Source of the DNA: Desulfovibrionaceae bacterium
GTDB lineage: Bacteria > Desulfobacterota > Desulfovibrionia > Desulfovibrionales > Desulfovibrionaceae
Direction: 5' to 3'
Assembly (NCBI GenBank): GCA_031082225.1
Contig: JAVHLG010000020.1
Coordinates: 1 to 56,777, forward strand
Length of the DNA: 56,777 bases
The stretch's first letter is position 1, and every line of letters begins with the position of its first letter. The notes beneath the pieces are model-generated. The model had not been told where the DNA came from. It saw nothing but the letters and a program-made list of their open reading frames with translations, and searched no databases. Below are positions 8,963-17,304 of the stretch, piece after piece. Made by a program: the position numbers and the translations under genes.

Positions 8963-9377
8963 GATCCCTCCGTGACGGCCGCGTGGCGAATGCGGCCATC
9001 GTAAAACATATCAGTTTAGGAGAAAATCAGATCGCGAACAGAGGGCAAGACTGGCCGAAGGGGAAAACCGGCTTGGCCCATGCCGGGACGGCGGGCCGAA
9101 GAATCGGGCATCTCCGGCCGGGCCGAGGCCCGTGCAACAGGTCGCGCTCTCAATCAACCCGCCGCCGGGACAACCCTTCGCCACGTGGCTGCATCCGGCG
9201 ACATACATCATTTGATGACACATCCCCGAAACCCCAACAAGCGCTTTTCAGGGCGGGTACTGTACATTTTCTTTCGGTGAGGCAGCCTGTGCGGCCTTGC
9301 CGGTTTCCGGAGAATATGCCAAGCCGGGGCTGCGCCACTGTGGCGATGCCCCGGCTTCGGTTCATGTCTGGCCCCCG
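8963..9377. other. Intergenic region between chemoreceptor and molybdopterin oxidoreductase
   Basis: 415 bases without a convincing gene. It should hold the chemoreceptor promoter (minus strand) near 9000-9060 and the terminator of the oxidoreductase at 9321-9357. I found no strong promoter hexamers. Confidence 0.6.
9321..9357 (-). terminator. Long hairpin after the molybdopterin oxidoreductase
   Basis: AAGCCGGGGC (9321-9330) pairs with GCCCCGGCTT (9348-9357), and an inner CGCCA/TGGCG stem makes a long two-part hairpin. It lies about 20 bases past the stop codon of the minus-strand gene. The T-tract is weak. Confidence 0.7.
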
Positions 9378-11468
9378 TCAGGAGGCCGTGCGAATCTCCA
9401 CGAAGTGCTCCTGCATGGCGATGGCCCCGCCACCCTTGTCCCACTTGCGGATGCCCTGGGGCATGAGTTCGTTGTCGGCCACGCCCTTGCCCCGGGCCCG
9501 GCTCTCCACGGGCAGGGTGTGCCCGAAGCCGTGCACCATGAACACCGCCTCGGGGTGCATAAACGGCGTGACAAAGGCCTTGATGCGGCCGCTATGGCCT
9601 GGGCTGGCCACCTCCACATACTGTCCGTCCGAGACGCCCAGCTTCGCGGCCACGTCAGAATTGATCCACACCTGGTTCTCTGACATCTGGGAATTGAGCA
9701 GGGGGTTGTTGACCGTGTGTCCCTGGGTGTGCACCCCGCAGCGGCCGAAGGTGATGCGGTATTTCCCTTCCGGGGGCCGCTGGGGGGAGACGTAGGGGGC
9801 CAGGGACGGCACGCCGTCCTTTTCCAGCTTGGCGCACACCATCTCGATCTTGCCCGAGGGGGTCTTGAAGGTTTTTTCGTCGGGTTCGCGACACAGCGGC
9901 CCGGAGCCCAGGGTCACCATGCCCGTCTTGTCGAAGTCCTCGATGCTGTAGCCGGTGCCGTCGAGCTGGTATTTCCAGATGTCCTCGATGGAGTCGAAGG
10001 CCAGCTTGTCCAGACCCATTTTCTTGGCCAGGCCGCAATAGATCTCCCATTCGGCCTTGGTGTCGAAGCGGGGCTCCACGGTGCGTTTGCGGACGAAGAA
10101 GTACGGGTTGCCGCCCTTTTTGGTGGCGATGGTGCTCTCGCGCTCAAGGTACGGCGAAAGCGGCAGCACCACGTCGGCGTGCCAGGCCGTATCCGACCAG
10201 GAAAAGGTCACGGCCACGAGCAGGTCCAGCTTTTCCCACAGGGACTTGACGTCCTTGGTGTCCGGAAAGGCCATGAGCGGGTCGTGGCGATGGGCGATGT
10301 AGGCCTTGATGGGGTACGGCTTGCCCGTGGCGATGGCCTCATAGGCCAGGTTGACCAGGCCGGGACCGGCCTCGAAGTGGGTGCGCTCCTCCATCCAGCC
10401 CACGCCGTCCACGCGCTTGTCCTCGGGCTTGGGATAGATGGCCATGAGATCCTTGACGCCCTTTTTGCCCACGTCGCCCGGGCCGTTGGCCAGGGGCAGG
10501 CCGCCCTTGGCCCCGATGGCCCCCAGGAGGGCGTTGATGATGTAGGCGGTGCGGCTCATGTAAAACGAGTCGGAATAGCGGGCGGTCATCCAGCCCGGAT
10601 GCCAGATCACCGACGGCGCAGCCTTGGAGAGCTGCACGGCCAGCTTCTCGATGGACGCCGCCGGGACGCCGGTCTCGGCCTCGGCCCAGGCCGGGGTATA
10701 GGGGGCGATGAAGGTGGACAGGGCCTCGAAATCGTGGAACCACTTTTCCACGAATTCCTTGTTGTACAGCCCCTTGGTCACCAGTTCATGAATGACGGCG
10801 AGATTGAAGGCATAGTCCGTGCCCGGCCGGATGAGGAAGAAGTTGTCGGCCTTGGCCGCCGTGACCGAGGCGCGGACGTCGATACAGGTGATCTTGCAGC
10901 CGGCGGCCTTGGCGTCGAGCAGGTCGTTGACCTCCTTGACGTTGATGGCCTCGAAGATATTGCGGGTCTGCAGCACCACATGCTTGCAGTTTTTCAGGTC
11001 GTAGCTCACGGTCTTGCGTCCGAAACCGAAAACCGACAGGGCGGCATGCTGCACGTTGCGGGCGCAGGCGGCATCGTGATTGCAATAGTTGGGCGTGCCC
11101 AGGCCGCGCAAAAAGGCCCGGTAGATCTCCCGGAAGGGGCCGCCCCGATCCGAAAGCAGGATGGACTTGGCGCCGTGCTCGGCCTTGATCTTGGACAGCT
11201 TCTCGGCCACATACGTCAGGGCCTCGTCCCAGGTGGCCCGACGCCACTTGCCCTCGCCGCGCGCTCCGGCCCGGATCATGGGAAACTGGGGCCGCTCGTC
11301 ATCGTTCACCAGGGCCATGCCCGCCGCACCCCGGGCGCACAGCGCCCCCTTGATGCCGCCCGCGTGGGGATTGCCGTGAATGGTGACAAGATTGCCGTCC
11401 TCCACCACGCTCATCATCGGACAGCGTACCGTACACATGCCGCATATTCCATAGACCGTTTTTTTCAT
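9378..11468 (-). CDS. Molybdopterin oxidoreductase catalytic subunit, no Tat signal (PhsA/PsrA-like)
   Basis: A bis-MGD molybdenum/tungsten enzyme of 696 aa in the CISM superfamily. An N-terminal [4Fe-4S] site is formed by C9, C12, C16 and C44. The motif NHDAACARN around C135 lies where PhsA/PsrA-clade enzymes place the Mo-ligating cysteine, so Cys ligation is inferred. The C-terminal molydopterin-binding domain shows RCGVHTQGHTVNNP and SENQVWINSDVAAKLG. There is no twin-arginine leader: the protein starts MKKTVYGICGMC directly, so a cytoplasmic location is likely. GGGGGAGCC precedes the ATG. It is divergent from nuoABCDHI plus a DmsB-type subunit, which are its probable redox partners. The substrate (polysulfide or thiosulfate, formate, an acyl-CoA or aldehyde) is not known. 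Confidence 0.88.
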   Translation of the reverse strand: MKKTVYGICGMCTVRCPMMSVVEDGNLVTIHGNPHAGGIKGALCARGAAGMALVNDDERPQFPMIRAGARGEGKWRRATWDEALTYVAEKLSKIKAEHGAKSILLSDRGGPFREIYRAFLRGLGTPNYCNHDAACARNVQHAALSVFGFGRKTVSYDLKNCKHVVLQTRNIFEAINVKEVNDLLDAKAAGCKITCIDVRASVTAAKADNFFLIRPGTDYAFNLAVIHELVTKGLYNKEFVEKWFHDFEALSTFIAPYTPAWAEAETGVPAASIEKLAVQLSKAAPSVIWHPGWMTARYSDSFYMSRTAYIINALLGAIGAKGGLPLANGPGDVGKKGVKDLMAIYPKPEDKRVDGVGWMEERTHFEAGPGLVNLAYEAIATGKPYPIKAYIAHRHDPLMAFPDTKDVKSLWEKLDLLVAVTFSWSDTAWHADVVLPLSPYLERESTIATKKGGNPYFFVRKRTVEPRFDTKAEWEIYCGLAKKMGLDKLAFDSIEDIWKYQLDGTGYSIEDFDKTGMVTLGSGPLCREPDEKTFKTPSGKIEMVCAKLEKDGVPSLAPYVSPQRPPEGKYRITFGRCGVHTQGHTVNNPLLNSQMSENQVWINSDVAAKLGVSDGQYVEVASPGHSGRIKAFVTPFMHPEAVFMVHGFGHTLPVESRARGKGVADNELMPQGIRKWDKGGGAIAMQEHFVEIRTAS

Positions 11469-11770
11469 GGCTCCCCCTGGGATAGATGCTCTGGTGTCCG
11501 CCTGACATTTCGGAGGGTAAGCTACCACAGCAGGAGCATCTGGCAAGAAAAAAGTGTTGTGAAAAATTGAACAACGCAGGAACGGCGCGCTTTCCCGGGC
11601 ATCAAACGGCATGTGAACGAAAAAACTTGCGACCCTCCCTTGACTTTCCCCTGGAAAGGGGCTTTGTAATCGACCATAAAAAGTGTCCGGACAGCGACTT
11701 ACGCGTTTTGTCGCCAAACCGTCATACCCTTTCGGGCCGCGCGGCCCGAGGCGAGACATGGGAGGCCCAG
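11469..11770. other. Divergent promoter region, oxidoreductase / nuoA
   Basis: 302 bases separating two divergently transcribed respiratory genes. It must hold both promoters. The most notable element is at 11640-11670, described separately. It is more AT-rich than the flanking coding DNA. No small gene with a good ribosome-binding site was found. Confidence 0.6.
11640..11670 (+). promoter_or_regulatory. Candidate nuo operon promoter with embedded inverted repeat
   Basis: TTGACT (11640-11645) and TGTAAT (11665-11670, five of six matches to the -10 consensus) are 19 bases apart, slightly long. A perfect inverted repeat, CTTTCC-CCT-GGAAAG (11644-11658), sits between them. It looks like an operator. 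Assignment is tentative. Confidence 0.4.
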
Positions 11771-12163
11771 ATGGTTTTCACCTGGCTGCAGGCGGCGCTC
11801 ATCATTTTCCTGGCTGCCGGAGTGGCCTTCGCCGCAGGCCCCCTCCTGGGCTCCATCCTTCTGGCGCCCAAGGCTGTCGGAGGCGCCATCGGCGAGCCCT
11901 TCGAGTGCGGCATCCCCACCCACGGCAGTTCCCTGACCCGGTTCGGCATCAACTATTACTTCTACGCCATTGTGTTTCTGGCCTTCGAGGTGGACATCCT
12001 CTACCTCTTTCCCGTGGCCACCTGGTTCAACCAGTCCGTCGGCTTCGCCCCGGTGTGGAAGATTCTGATCTTCCTTGGCGTCCTGGGCCTGGCCGTGGTC
12101 TATTTCCAGCGCAAGGGAGTGTTCGAATGGCCCCGCAGGATCCAAGTCTCGCCCCGCAGCTAG
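11771..12163 (+). CDS. nuoA: NADH-quinone oxidoreductase subunit A-like protein
   Basis: A small membrane subunit of complex I, 130 aa with three predicted helices. The conserved loop motif between helices 1 and 2 is present ([12 protein letters not shown]), as is [20 protein letters not shown]. In complex I this loop lines the quinone site, so its retention argues for real quinone chemistry. GGAGG lies five bases before the ATG at 11771. It overlaps nuoB by 37 bases and begins the nuoABCDHI-ferredoxin operon. Confidence 0.93.
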   Translation: MVFTWLQAALIIFLAAGVAFAAGPLLGSILLAPKAVGGAIGEPFECGIPTHGSSLTRFGINYYFYAIVFLAFEVDILYLFPVATWFNQSVGFAPVWKILIFLGVLGLAVVYFQRKGVFEWPRRIQVSPRS

Positions 12164-12696
12164 GGGGCATCGCCCCGACGGTCGTCAACGTCGAGCCGGC
12201 GCTGGTGAACATGTCCCCGGTGCAGCGCATCGTGGACGTCTGTCGGGCCATGTCCATCTGGCCCATGACCTTCGGCCTGGCCTGCTGCGCCATCGAAATG
12301 ATGGCCGTGGGCATGGCCCGGTTCGACATCGCCCGGTTCGGGGCCGAGGTGTTCCGGCCCTCGCCGCGCCAGTCGGATCTGATGATCGTGGCCGGCACCG
12401 TGAACCGCAAGATGGCCCCGGCCGTGGTGCGGCTCTACGAGCAGATGCCCGCGCCCAAATGGGTCATGGCCCTTGGCAACTGCGCCATCTCGGGCGGTCC
12501 CTTCAAGTGTCCGGGGCAGTATGCCGTGGTCGAGGGCGTGGACACCCTCATCCCCGTGGACATTTACGTACCCGGATGCCCGCCCCGGCCCGAGGCCCTG
12601 CTTGAGGGCCTTTTCCAGTTGCAGCACAAAATCAGCGGTCGGCGGTGGTGGCCCGTTGCCAAGGGCGCGCCCGTCGGCAAGGCGGAGGTCGCATGA
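12127..12696 (+). CDS. nuoB: NADH-quinone oxidoreductase subunit B-like protein
   Basis: Carries cluster N2, the last iron-sulfur centre before quinone in complex I. The four ligands are present: the tandem cysteines C53-C54 in [12 protein letters not shown]119 in LGNCAISGG, and C151 in [14 protein letters not shown]. It has 189 aa. The start is the ATG inside the end of nuoA, with AAGGGAG seven bases upstream. The stop overlaps the start of nuoC in an ATGA. The tandem Cys pair separates it from hydrogenase small subunits. Confidence 0.95.
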   Translation: MAPQDPSLAPQLGGIAPTVVNVEPALVNMSPVQRIVDVCRAMSIWPMTFGLACCAIEMMAVGMARFDIARFGAEVFRPSPRQSDLMIVAGTVNRKMAPAVVRLYEQMPAPKWVMALGNCAISGGPFKCPGQYAVVEGVDTLIPVDIYVPGCPPRPEALLEGLFQLQHKISGRRWWPVAKGAPVGKAEVA

Positions 12697-13232
12697 TCCC
12701 CGCATGGATATCCCAGATCGGCGCCGACTGCGTCGTCCCCCTGGACCACGCCCGCACCGGGCAGACCGCCAGCCTCCTGGTCGACCGGGACAAGATCGAG
12801 AACGCCTGCCAGGTGTTGTGGGACCAGGGCTATCACATCGAGAGCCTGGCCGCCTGCGACGTGCTGGAAGGGTTTGTGGTCCGGTACCACTTCGCCCACT
12901 GGACCGAACCCGGCCGCCTCACCCTGCGGGTCAGCGTGCCCCGCGACGACGCCCGCATCCCCACCGTCTCCAGGATCCTTCCCGGAGCGGACTGGCATGA
13001 GCGGGAATGTCACGACTTCCACGGCGTGGTGTTTACCGGCCATCCGAATCTGCACGCCCTGCTTCTGCCCGACGACGGCACGCCGCCGCCCCTGCTTAAG
13101 TCCAACAAGGCCCGCAAGAGCCGCACGGATGTCCTTCCTCTGGAATATCTGGTGGACTGCGGGCTGCCCCCCGAGACGCAAGCCTCCGACAAACCCGCTT
13201 CCGGCGACGCCGGGGCACAGGCCAAGGGGTAG
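12693..13232 (+). CDS. nuoC: NADH-quinone oxidoreductase subunit C-like protein
   Basis: The 30-kDa hydrophilic subunit of complex I, here separate from nuoD. The family signature appears as [20 protein letters not shown]. 179 aa, with a variable hydrophilic tail rich in Ala, Ser and Lys. GGAGG lies before the ATG, which overlaps the nuoB stop by an ATGA, so translation is coupled. Confidence 0.93.
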   Translation: MIPAWISQIGADCVVPLDHARTGQTASLLVDRDKIENACQVLWDQGYHIESLAACDVLEGFVVRYHFAHWTEPGRLTLRVSVPRDDARIPTVSRILPGADWHERECHDFHGVVFTGHPNLHALLLPDDGTPPPLLKSNKARKSRTDVLPLEYLVDCGLPPETQASDKPASGDAGAQAKG

Positions 13233-13237
13233 CCGCC

Positions 13238-14425
13238 ATGCGCGATCAGACTGCGGCCGCCGCCGCGCCCACGCCGCCCGTGGACATGTCCTTCTGGGGC
13301 GATTCCTATGCCGCCCGGTTCGAGCCCGATCCCTCCGGGGAACGGATGATCGTCAACATGGGTCCCCAGCACCCCTCCACCCACGGGGTGTTGCGAGTCC
13401 TGCTGGAACTTGACGGCGAATACATCGTGCGCGCCGAGCCCGTGCTGGGCTACATCCACCGCATGCATGAGTGGATGGCCGAAAACCGGACCTACGCCCA
13501 GTTCATCCCCAACATGGGCCGGGTGGACTATCTGCACGCCCTGGCCTGGAACTGGGCCTATGTGGGCGCCGTGGAACGGTTGACGGGCATGGAGGTTCCG
13601 GAGCGGGCCGAATACATCCGGGTCATCACCTGCGAACTGAACCGGATCAGCTCCCACCTGTTGTGGTGGGGGGCCTATCTGCTGGATCTCGGGGCGTTCA
13701 CCCCCATCATGTACGCCTTCGACGACCGGGAACGCATCCTGGACATCCTCCAGATGGTCACGGGGTCGCGCCTGACCTATTCGTCGTTCACCTTCGGCGG
13801 GGTGTCCATGGACCTGCCGCCCCAGTTCATCCCCAAGACCAGGGAATTCATCGCCACCTTGCGCAGTCGGCTGCCCATGTACAAGGATCTGGTCACGGAC
13901 AACGGCATCCTGCGCGGCCGCTGCGAGGGCATCGGCATCCTCGACCTGGACACTGCGCGCCGCTACGGGGCCACGGGGCCCTGCCTGCGCGGATCGGGCC
14001 AGGCCTACGACGTGCGCCGGGCCGAACCCTATTCCATTTACGACCGCTTCGAATACCGCATACCCACGGAGTCCGCCTGCGACGCCATGGCCCGCTACTA
14101 CGTCCGGCTGTCGGAAATCGACGAGAGTCTGTCCATCGTGGAGCAGGCCATGGACAGCATCCCCGAGGGCCCCATCCAGGGCAAGGGACCGCGCAAGATC
14201 CGGCCGCCCAAGGGCGAGGCCTGTTTCGCCGTGGAGGGCGCCCGGGGCAAGATCATGGTCATGGTGCAAAGCGACGGCGGCCCCATGCCGTACCGGGTCA
14301 AGCTGCGCGCCCCAGGTTTCTCAAACCTGAGCCTTTTCGCCGAGCTGGCCCAGGGAACGCTTGTGTCCGACGCCGTGTCCATCCTGGGCAGCCTTGACCT
14401 CGTCATCCCGGAGATCGACCGATGA
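13238..14425 (+). CDS. nuoD: NADH-quinone oxidoreductase subunit D-like protein
   Basis: The 49-kDa subunit that forms the quinone pocket with nuoB. The signature NMGPQHPSTHGVLR is intact. The two quinone-head ligands known from Thermus Nqo4 (His38, Tyr87) correspond to His49 and Tyr98 (in RVDYLH). MAENRTY, RAEYIRVITCELNRISSHL and GGPMPYRVKLRAPGF are also present. None of the CxxC nickel ligands of hydrogenase large subunits are found, so this is a quinone module. 395 aa. AAGGGG precedes the ATG. It overlaps nuoH by an ATGA. Confidence 0.95.
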   Translation: MRDQTAAAAAPTPPVDMSFWGDSYAARFEPDPSGERMIVNMGPQHPSTHGVLRVLLELDGEYIVRAEPVLGYIHRMHEWMAENRTYAQFIPNMGRVDYLHALAWNWAYVGAVERLTGMEVPERAEYIRVITCELNRISSHLLWWGAYLLDLGAFTPIMYAFDDRERILDILQMVTGSRLTYSSFTFGGVSMDLPPQFIPKTREFIATLRSRLPMYKDLVTDNGILRGRCEGIGILDLDTARRYGATGPCLRGSGQAYDVRRAEPYSIYDRFEYRIPTESACDAMARYYVRLSEIDESLSIVEQAMDSIPEGPIQGKGPRKIRPPKGEACFAVEGARGKIMVMVQSDGGPMPYRVKLRAPGFSNLSLFAELAQGTLVSDAVSILGSLDLVIPEIDR

Positions 14426-15405
14426 GCATGACCATAAGTCTCGCCGATCCGTTGGTGCGGCTCGTTTTGGCCCTGGTCGGCATCTTTGCCTTCGTGGCCC
14501 TCAACGGCCTTGTTTTGGTCTACGTCGAACGCAAGGTGGCGGGGTTCTGCCAGCGTCGGCCCGGTCCGCTGCACGTGGGGCCGCAGGGCCTTCTGCAACC
14601 CCTGGTTGACGCCCTCAAGCTGGTGGGCAAGCAACTGCTGACGCCTGCCAAGGGTGACCGCATCCTTTTTTGGGCCGCCCCGCTTCTGGCCTTTCTGCCT
14701 GTGGCCCTGTGCTTCCTGCCCCTGCCCTTCGACGCCAGCCTGAAAGCCATTGAGATCAACCTGGGCCTGGTGCTCATCCTGGCCTTTTCCGGAGTCAACG
14801 TCATCGCCCTGTGTCTGGCCGGATGGGGCTCGGGCAACAAATGGGGCATCCTGGGCGCGGCCCGGGCCGTGGCCCAGTCCGTGGCCTACGAGGTGCCGCT
14901 TTTGTTGTCGGTCCTGGCCGTGGCCTTCATGTCCGGCTCCCTGGATCTGTTCGTCATAACCGAATCCCAGGGCGCCTGGCCGTGGCAATGGTATGCCATG
15001 AAAAACCCCCTGGCCTTCCTCATTTTCATCATCTGCGCCGTGGCCGAGACCAACCGCGCCCCCTTCGACCTTCCCGAGGCCGAATCGGAACTCACCGCCG
15101 GGTTCCATACGGAATATTCCGGCATGGGATTCGGACTGTTCTTTTTGGCCGAATATGCGAATATGATCGTGGTCAGCGGCGTGGCCGCCGCCCTGTTCCT
15201 GGGCGGCTACCAGGGGCCGGTGGCCTCCGGGATCTGGTGGTTTCTGGCCAAGCTGTACGCGGTGCTGCTCCTGATCATCTGGTTGCGCTGGACCTATCCC
15301 CGGGTCCGCTTCGACCAGCTCCTCAATTTAAGCTGGAAGCGGCTGACCCCCGTCGCCCTGCTCGTCTTGGCCGGCACGGCCGTGGCCGTGCGCCTGGGAG
15401 GATAG
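14422..15405 (+). CDS. nuoH: NADH-quinone oxidoreductase subunit H-like protein
   Basis: The membrane subunit that joins the peripheral arm to the membrane arm and shapes the quinone tunnel. 327 aa with about eight helices. The loop motifs are intact: ERKVAGFCQRRPGPLHVGPQ, then AETNRAPFDLPEAESEL and GFHTEYSGMGFGLFFLAEY. In a normal complex I it contacts NuoA, J and K. J and K are not encoded in this cluster. The start overlaps the nuoD stop, and nuoI begins four bases after its stop. Confidence 0.95.
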   Translation: MSMTISLADPLVRLVLALVGIFAFVALNGLVLVYVERKVAGFCQRRPGPLHVGPQGLLQPLVDALKLVGKQLLTPAKGDRILFWAAPLLAFLPVALCFLPLPFDASLKAIEINLGLVLILAFSGVNVIALCLAGWGSGNKWGILGAARAVAQSVAYEVPLLLSVLAVAFMSGSLDLFVITESQGAWPWQWYAMKNPLAFLIFIICAVAETNRAPFDLPEAESELTAGFHTEYSGMGFGLFFLAEYANMIVVSGVAAALFLGGYQGPVASGIWWFLAKLYAVLLLIIWLRWTYPRVRFDQLLNLSWKRLTPVALLVLAGTAVAVRLGG

Positions 15406-15408
15406 TCC

Positions 15409-16011
15409 ATGAGCGTTTCGAATTCCTTCAAAGATGCCTGGAACTACGCCAAAAGCCTCTTGATCGGGCTTGGCGTGACCGGAAAAAACTTCGTCAAGCC
15501 GACCATCACGGTGATCTACCCCTGGCAGCAGGTGGACAACCTGTCCACGTACAGGGGACATGTGGAGCTGATCCCCAAGGATGACGACCCCTTCACCCCG
15601 CGTTGCGTTGCCTGCGGCGCCTGCGCCGACGCCTGCCCGTCGCGCTGCCTGTCCGTGGTCGCCCCGCCCAAGACCCCCAAGCCAAAAGCCGATGCCCCGG
15701 CTGCGGCCCTGGTCGAGGGAAGGGTTATTCCCAAAACCGAAAAAGCCGCAGCCCCGGAAAAATCACGCGCCCCGGTGCAGTTTTTCCTGGACTATTCCCT
15801 GTGCAGCCTGTGTGGCCAATGTGAACGCGTCTGCCCGGCGAAATCCCTGCGGTTTTCCAACAATGTCTACCTCATCGGTCACAGCCGCGAGGATTTCAGG
15901 ATCGACCTCCTGGCCAGGATGAGAAGCCAGGCGGACGGGAAATCCGCCCCGTCACGCCCCAGGACTCCAGAATCCGCGCCGGTTCCCGAAACAGAAAAGG
16001 AGCCCGCATGA
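15409..16011 (+). CDS. nuoI: NADH-quinone oxidoreductase subunit I-like ferredoxin
   Basis: Carries two [4Fe-4S] clusters (N6a/N6b) that pass electrons to NuoB. The motifs are CVACGACADACP (C66-C76) and CSLCGQCERVCP (C132-C142). The spacer between them is about 27 residues longer than in ordinary NuoI and is filled by a Pro/Ala/Lys-rich linker (residues about 85-120). The C-terminus is also extended and hydrophilic. 200 aa. The stop overlaps the start of the four-cluster ferredoxin gene. The linker may reflect docking to an unusual electron donor instead of NuoG. Confidence 0.92.
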   Translation: MSVSNSFKDAWNYAKSLLIGLGVTGKNFVKPTITVIYPWQQVDNLSTYRGHVELIPKDDDPFTPRCVACGACADACPSRCLSVVAPPKTPKPKADAPAAALVEGRVIPKTEKAAAPEKSRAPVQFFLDYSLCSLCGQCERVCPAKSLRFSNNVYLIGHSREDFRIDLLARMRSQADGKSAPSRPRTPESAPVPETEKEPA

Positions 16012-16514
16012 GCAAGTATCTGATCATGCTCGACCAAAATCGCTGCATCTCCTGCCACGCCTGCGAGGTGCACTGTCAGATGAAAAACCGTGTTCCGGCG
16101 GATGCCCGGCTGGGCAAACTGATCACGGTGGGGCCCGTCTCCCATGATGGCAAGCCGCGCATGCTCAACCTGTTCATGCCCTGCTTCCAGTGTGAGCGCC
16201 CCTGGTGCGTCACCGCCTGTCCCACCGGGGCCATGACCCGGCGGGAAAGCGACGGCATCGTCTACGTACAGGAAGACCTCTGCGTGGGCTGCAAGGCCTG
16301 CATCAAGGCCTGCCCCTGGCAGGTGCCGCAGTGGAACGACTACACGGGACGGGTGATGAAATGCGATTATTGCCGCGACCGTATCGATGCCGGGGAAAAA
16401 CCCGCCTGCGTCGCGGGTTGCACGTCACATGCCCTGTCCTTTGTGCGTCCCAACGAGGCCTCGGCCCATACCCGCGAAGACTACGCCCGGCGCATCCTCT
16501 TGCGTCGTCCCTGA
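16008..16514 (+). CDS. Four-cluster ferredoxin subunit (DmsB/HycB type)
   Basis: An electron-transfer subunit of 168 aa with 16 cysteines in four groups: CISCHACEVHC, CFQCERPWCVTACP, CVGCKACIKACP, and CDYCRDRIDAGEKPACVAGC. This is the pattern of DmsB, PsrB, FdhB and HycB, which link a molybdenum catalytic subunit to its redox partner. There is no signal peptide, so it is cytoplasmic. It overlaps nuoI by an ATGA and closes the operon. It most likely connects the divergently encoded molybdopterin enzyme to NuoI. Confidence 0.92.
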   Translation: MSKYLIMLDQNRCISCHACEVHCQMKNRVPADARLGKLITVGPVSHDGKPRMLNLFMPCFQCERPWCVTACPTGAMTRRESDGIVYVQEDLCVGCKACIKACPWQVPQWNDYTGRVMKCDYCRDRIDAGEKPACVAGCTSHALSFVRPNEASAHTREDYARRILLRRP

Positions 16515-16534
16515 TTCGCCTCCACTTCCGGACA

Positions 16535-16560
16535 AGGCCGGGGGCGAAAGCCCCCGGCCT
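16535..16560 (+). terminator. Hairpin terminator after the nuo operon
   Basis: An 11-bp perfect stem, AGGCCGGGGGC paired with GCCCCCGGCCT, closed by a GAAA tetraloop, 20 bases past the stop codon. No T-tract follows, so it may slow or stabilise the transcript end rather than act alone. Confidence 0.65.
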
Positions 16561-16829
16561 CACCGGCCAAAACGCTGACCCCGCCTGCACAACGCCGACC
16601 GCCGGGCACAGGAAGCATCGCATCCCGCCGGTGATGACCGGCTCACCCGTTCCCCGCCATTATTGCCGCACGCCCTCGCCAGAGGTGTCGGCCCACTGCG
16701 ACGTCCGGCCATGCTCTTTCGCCCGCAACACGGCGTACGTGAAACATTTCACAAGAACATTCCGGATTCTTTTGCATTCCAGGTGTTTTTTCATGAATTT
16801 CTTGAGAAAAAAAGAACTTGGAAACACCC

Positions 16830-16859
16830 TTGACAGTTTCCCCGTCCCAATGCTCTATG
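16830..16859 (+). promoter_or_regulatory. Candidate promoter of the TauE/SafE transcript
   Basis: A perfect TTGACA (16830-16835) is followed after 18 bases by TCTATG (16854-16859), a weak -10. If used, it gives a leader of about 440 nt before the permease start. Confidence 0.35.
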
Positions 16860-16980
16860 GGGATACTCCAAAGGTTGCGCGTGTATGCAAAAGAAATCGC
16901 CTTACATCGTGACCGGGGGCCGATCTCCATTACGGGAGTCGTAAAAACGACACTTTTGCGGATGGGCAGGCCTCAGGAGA

Positions 16981-17230
16981 CGTCTGAAGGGAACAGGAAC
17001 CTCCTTTCAGACGCTGTGACACGGAAGGAAACTTCCGCCTGGGGAAGGACCGAAATGCATCGCCGTGCGGCGGGGAATCCGCACTGCGAGACCTTTCGGA
17101 ACCGACCTGGCGGAAACCCCGTGTCGTCGTCAGGCAGGGCAGGGCCTGGCGGCACGGGCGAGTCACCGGCGCCTGACGGTTCCACCATGCGGGTCTGCCG
17201 GGCAGGCAGGGCAACCCGGGCTGTTTCGTC
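16981..17230 (+). ncRNA. Candidate structured leader RNA
   Basis: Nested and serial inverted repeats: CGTCTGAA/TTCAGACG (16981-16988, 17006-17013); CCGAAA/TTTCGG (17050-17055, 17094-17099) enclosing GTGCGG/CCGCAC (17065-17070, 17079-17084); and CCCGTG/CACGGG near 17118-17155 enclosing CAGGC/GCCTG. They lie in the likely 5' leader of the permease gene. I could not match it to a known riboswitch class. GC-rich DNA forms chance stems, so confidence is modest. Confidence 0.35.
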
Positions 17231-17304
17231 GGCCGGGACCGTTTCCCGGAGGCGTGGGCGGAGAACACCGAGAACGGATGAACGTGCAAGCAAGGAGGAG
17301 TGAC

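Larger units (their letters stand above)
16515..17304. other. Long intergenic region with structured leader upstream of the TauE/SafE gene
   Basis: 790 bases with no convincing gene. It contains a strong GAAA-loop hairpin just after the nuo operon, a possible promoter near 16830, and several stem-loops from 16981 to about 17230. The reading frames that cross it lack ribosome-binding sites and have shadow-like composition. Confidence 0.6.

Noticed and set aside
9717-11570. 617-aa plus-strand protein opposite the molybdopterin oxidoreductase
   Set aside because: It is the antisense shadow of a clearly conserved gene and has no ribosome-binding site.
13238-14425. NiFe-hydrogenase large subunit instead of NuoD
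   Set aside because: No CxxC motif at either terminus for nickel binding. The quinone residues and the GPQHPSTHG motif of NuoD are present.
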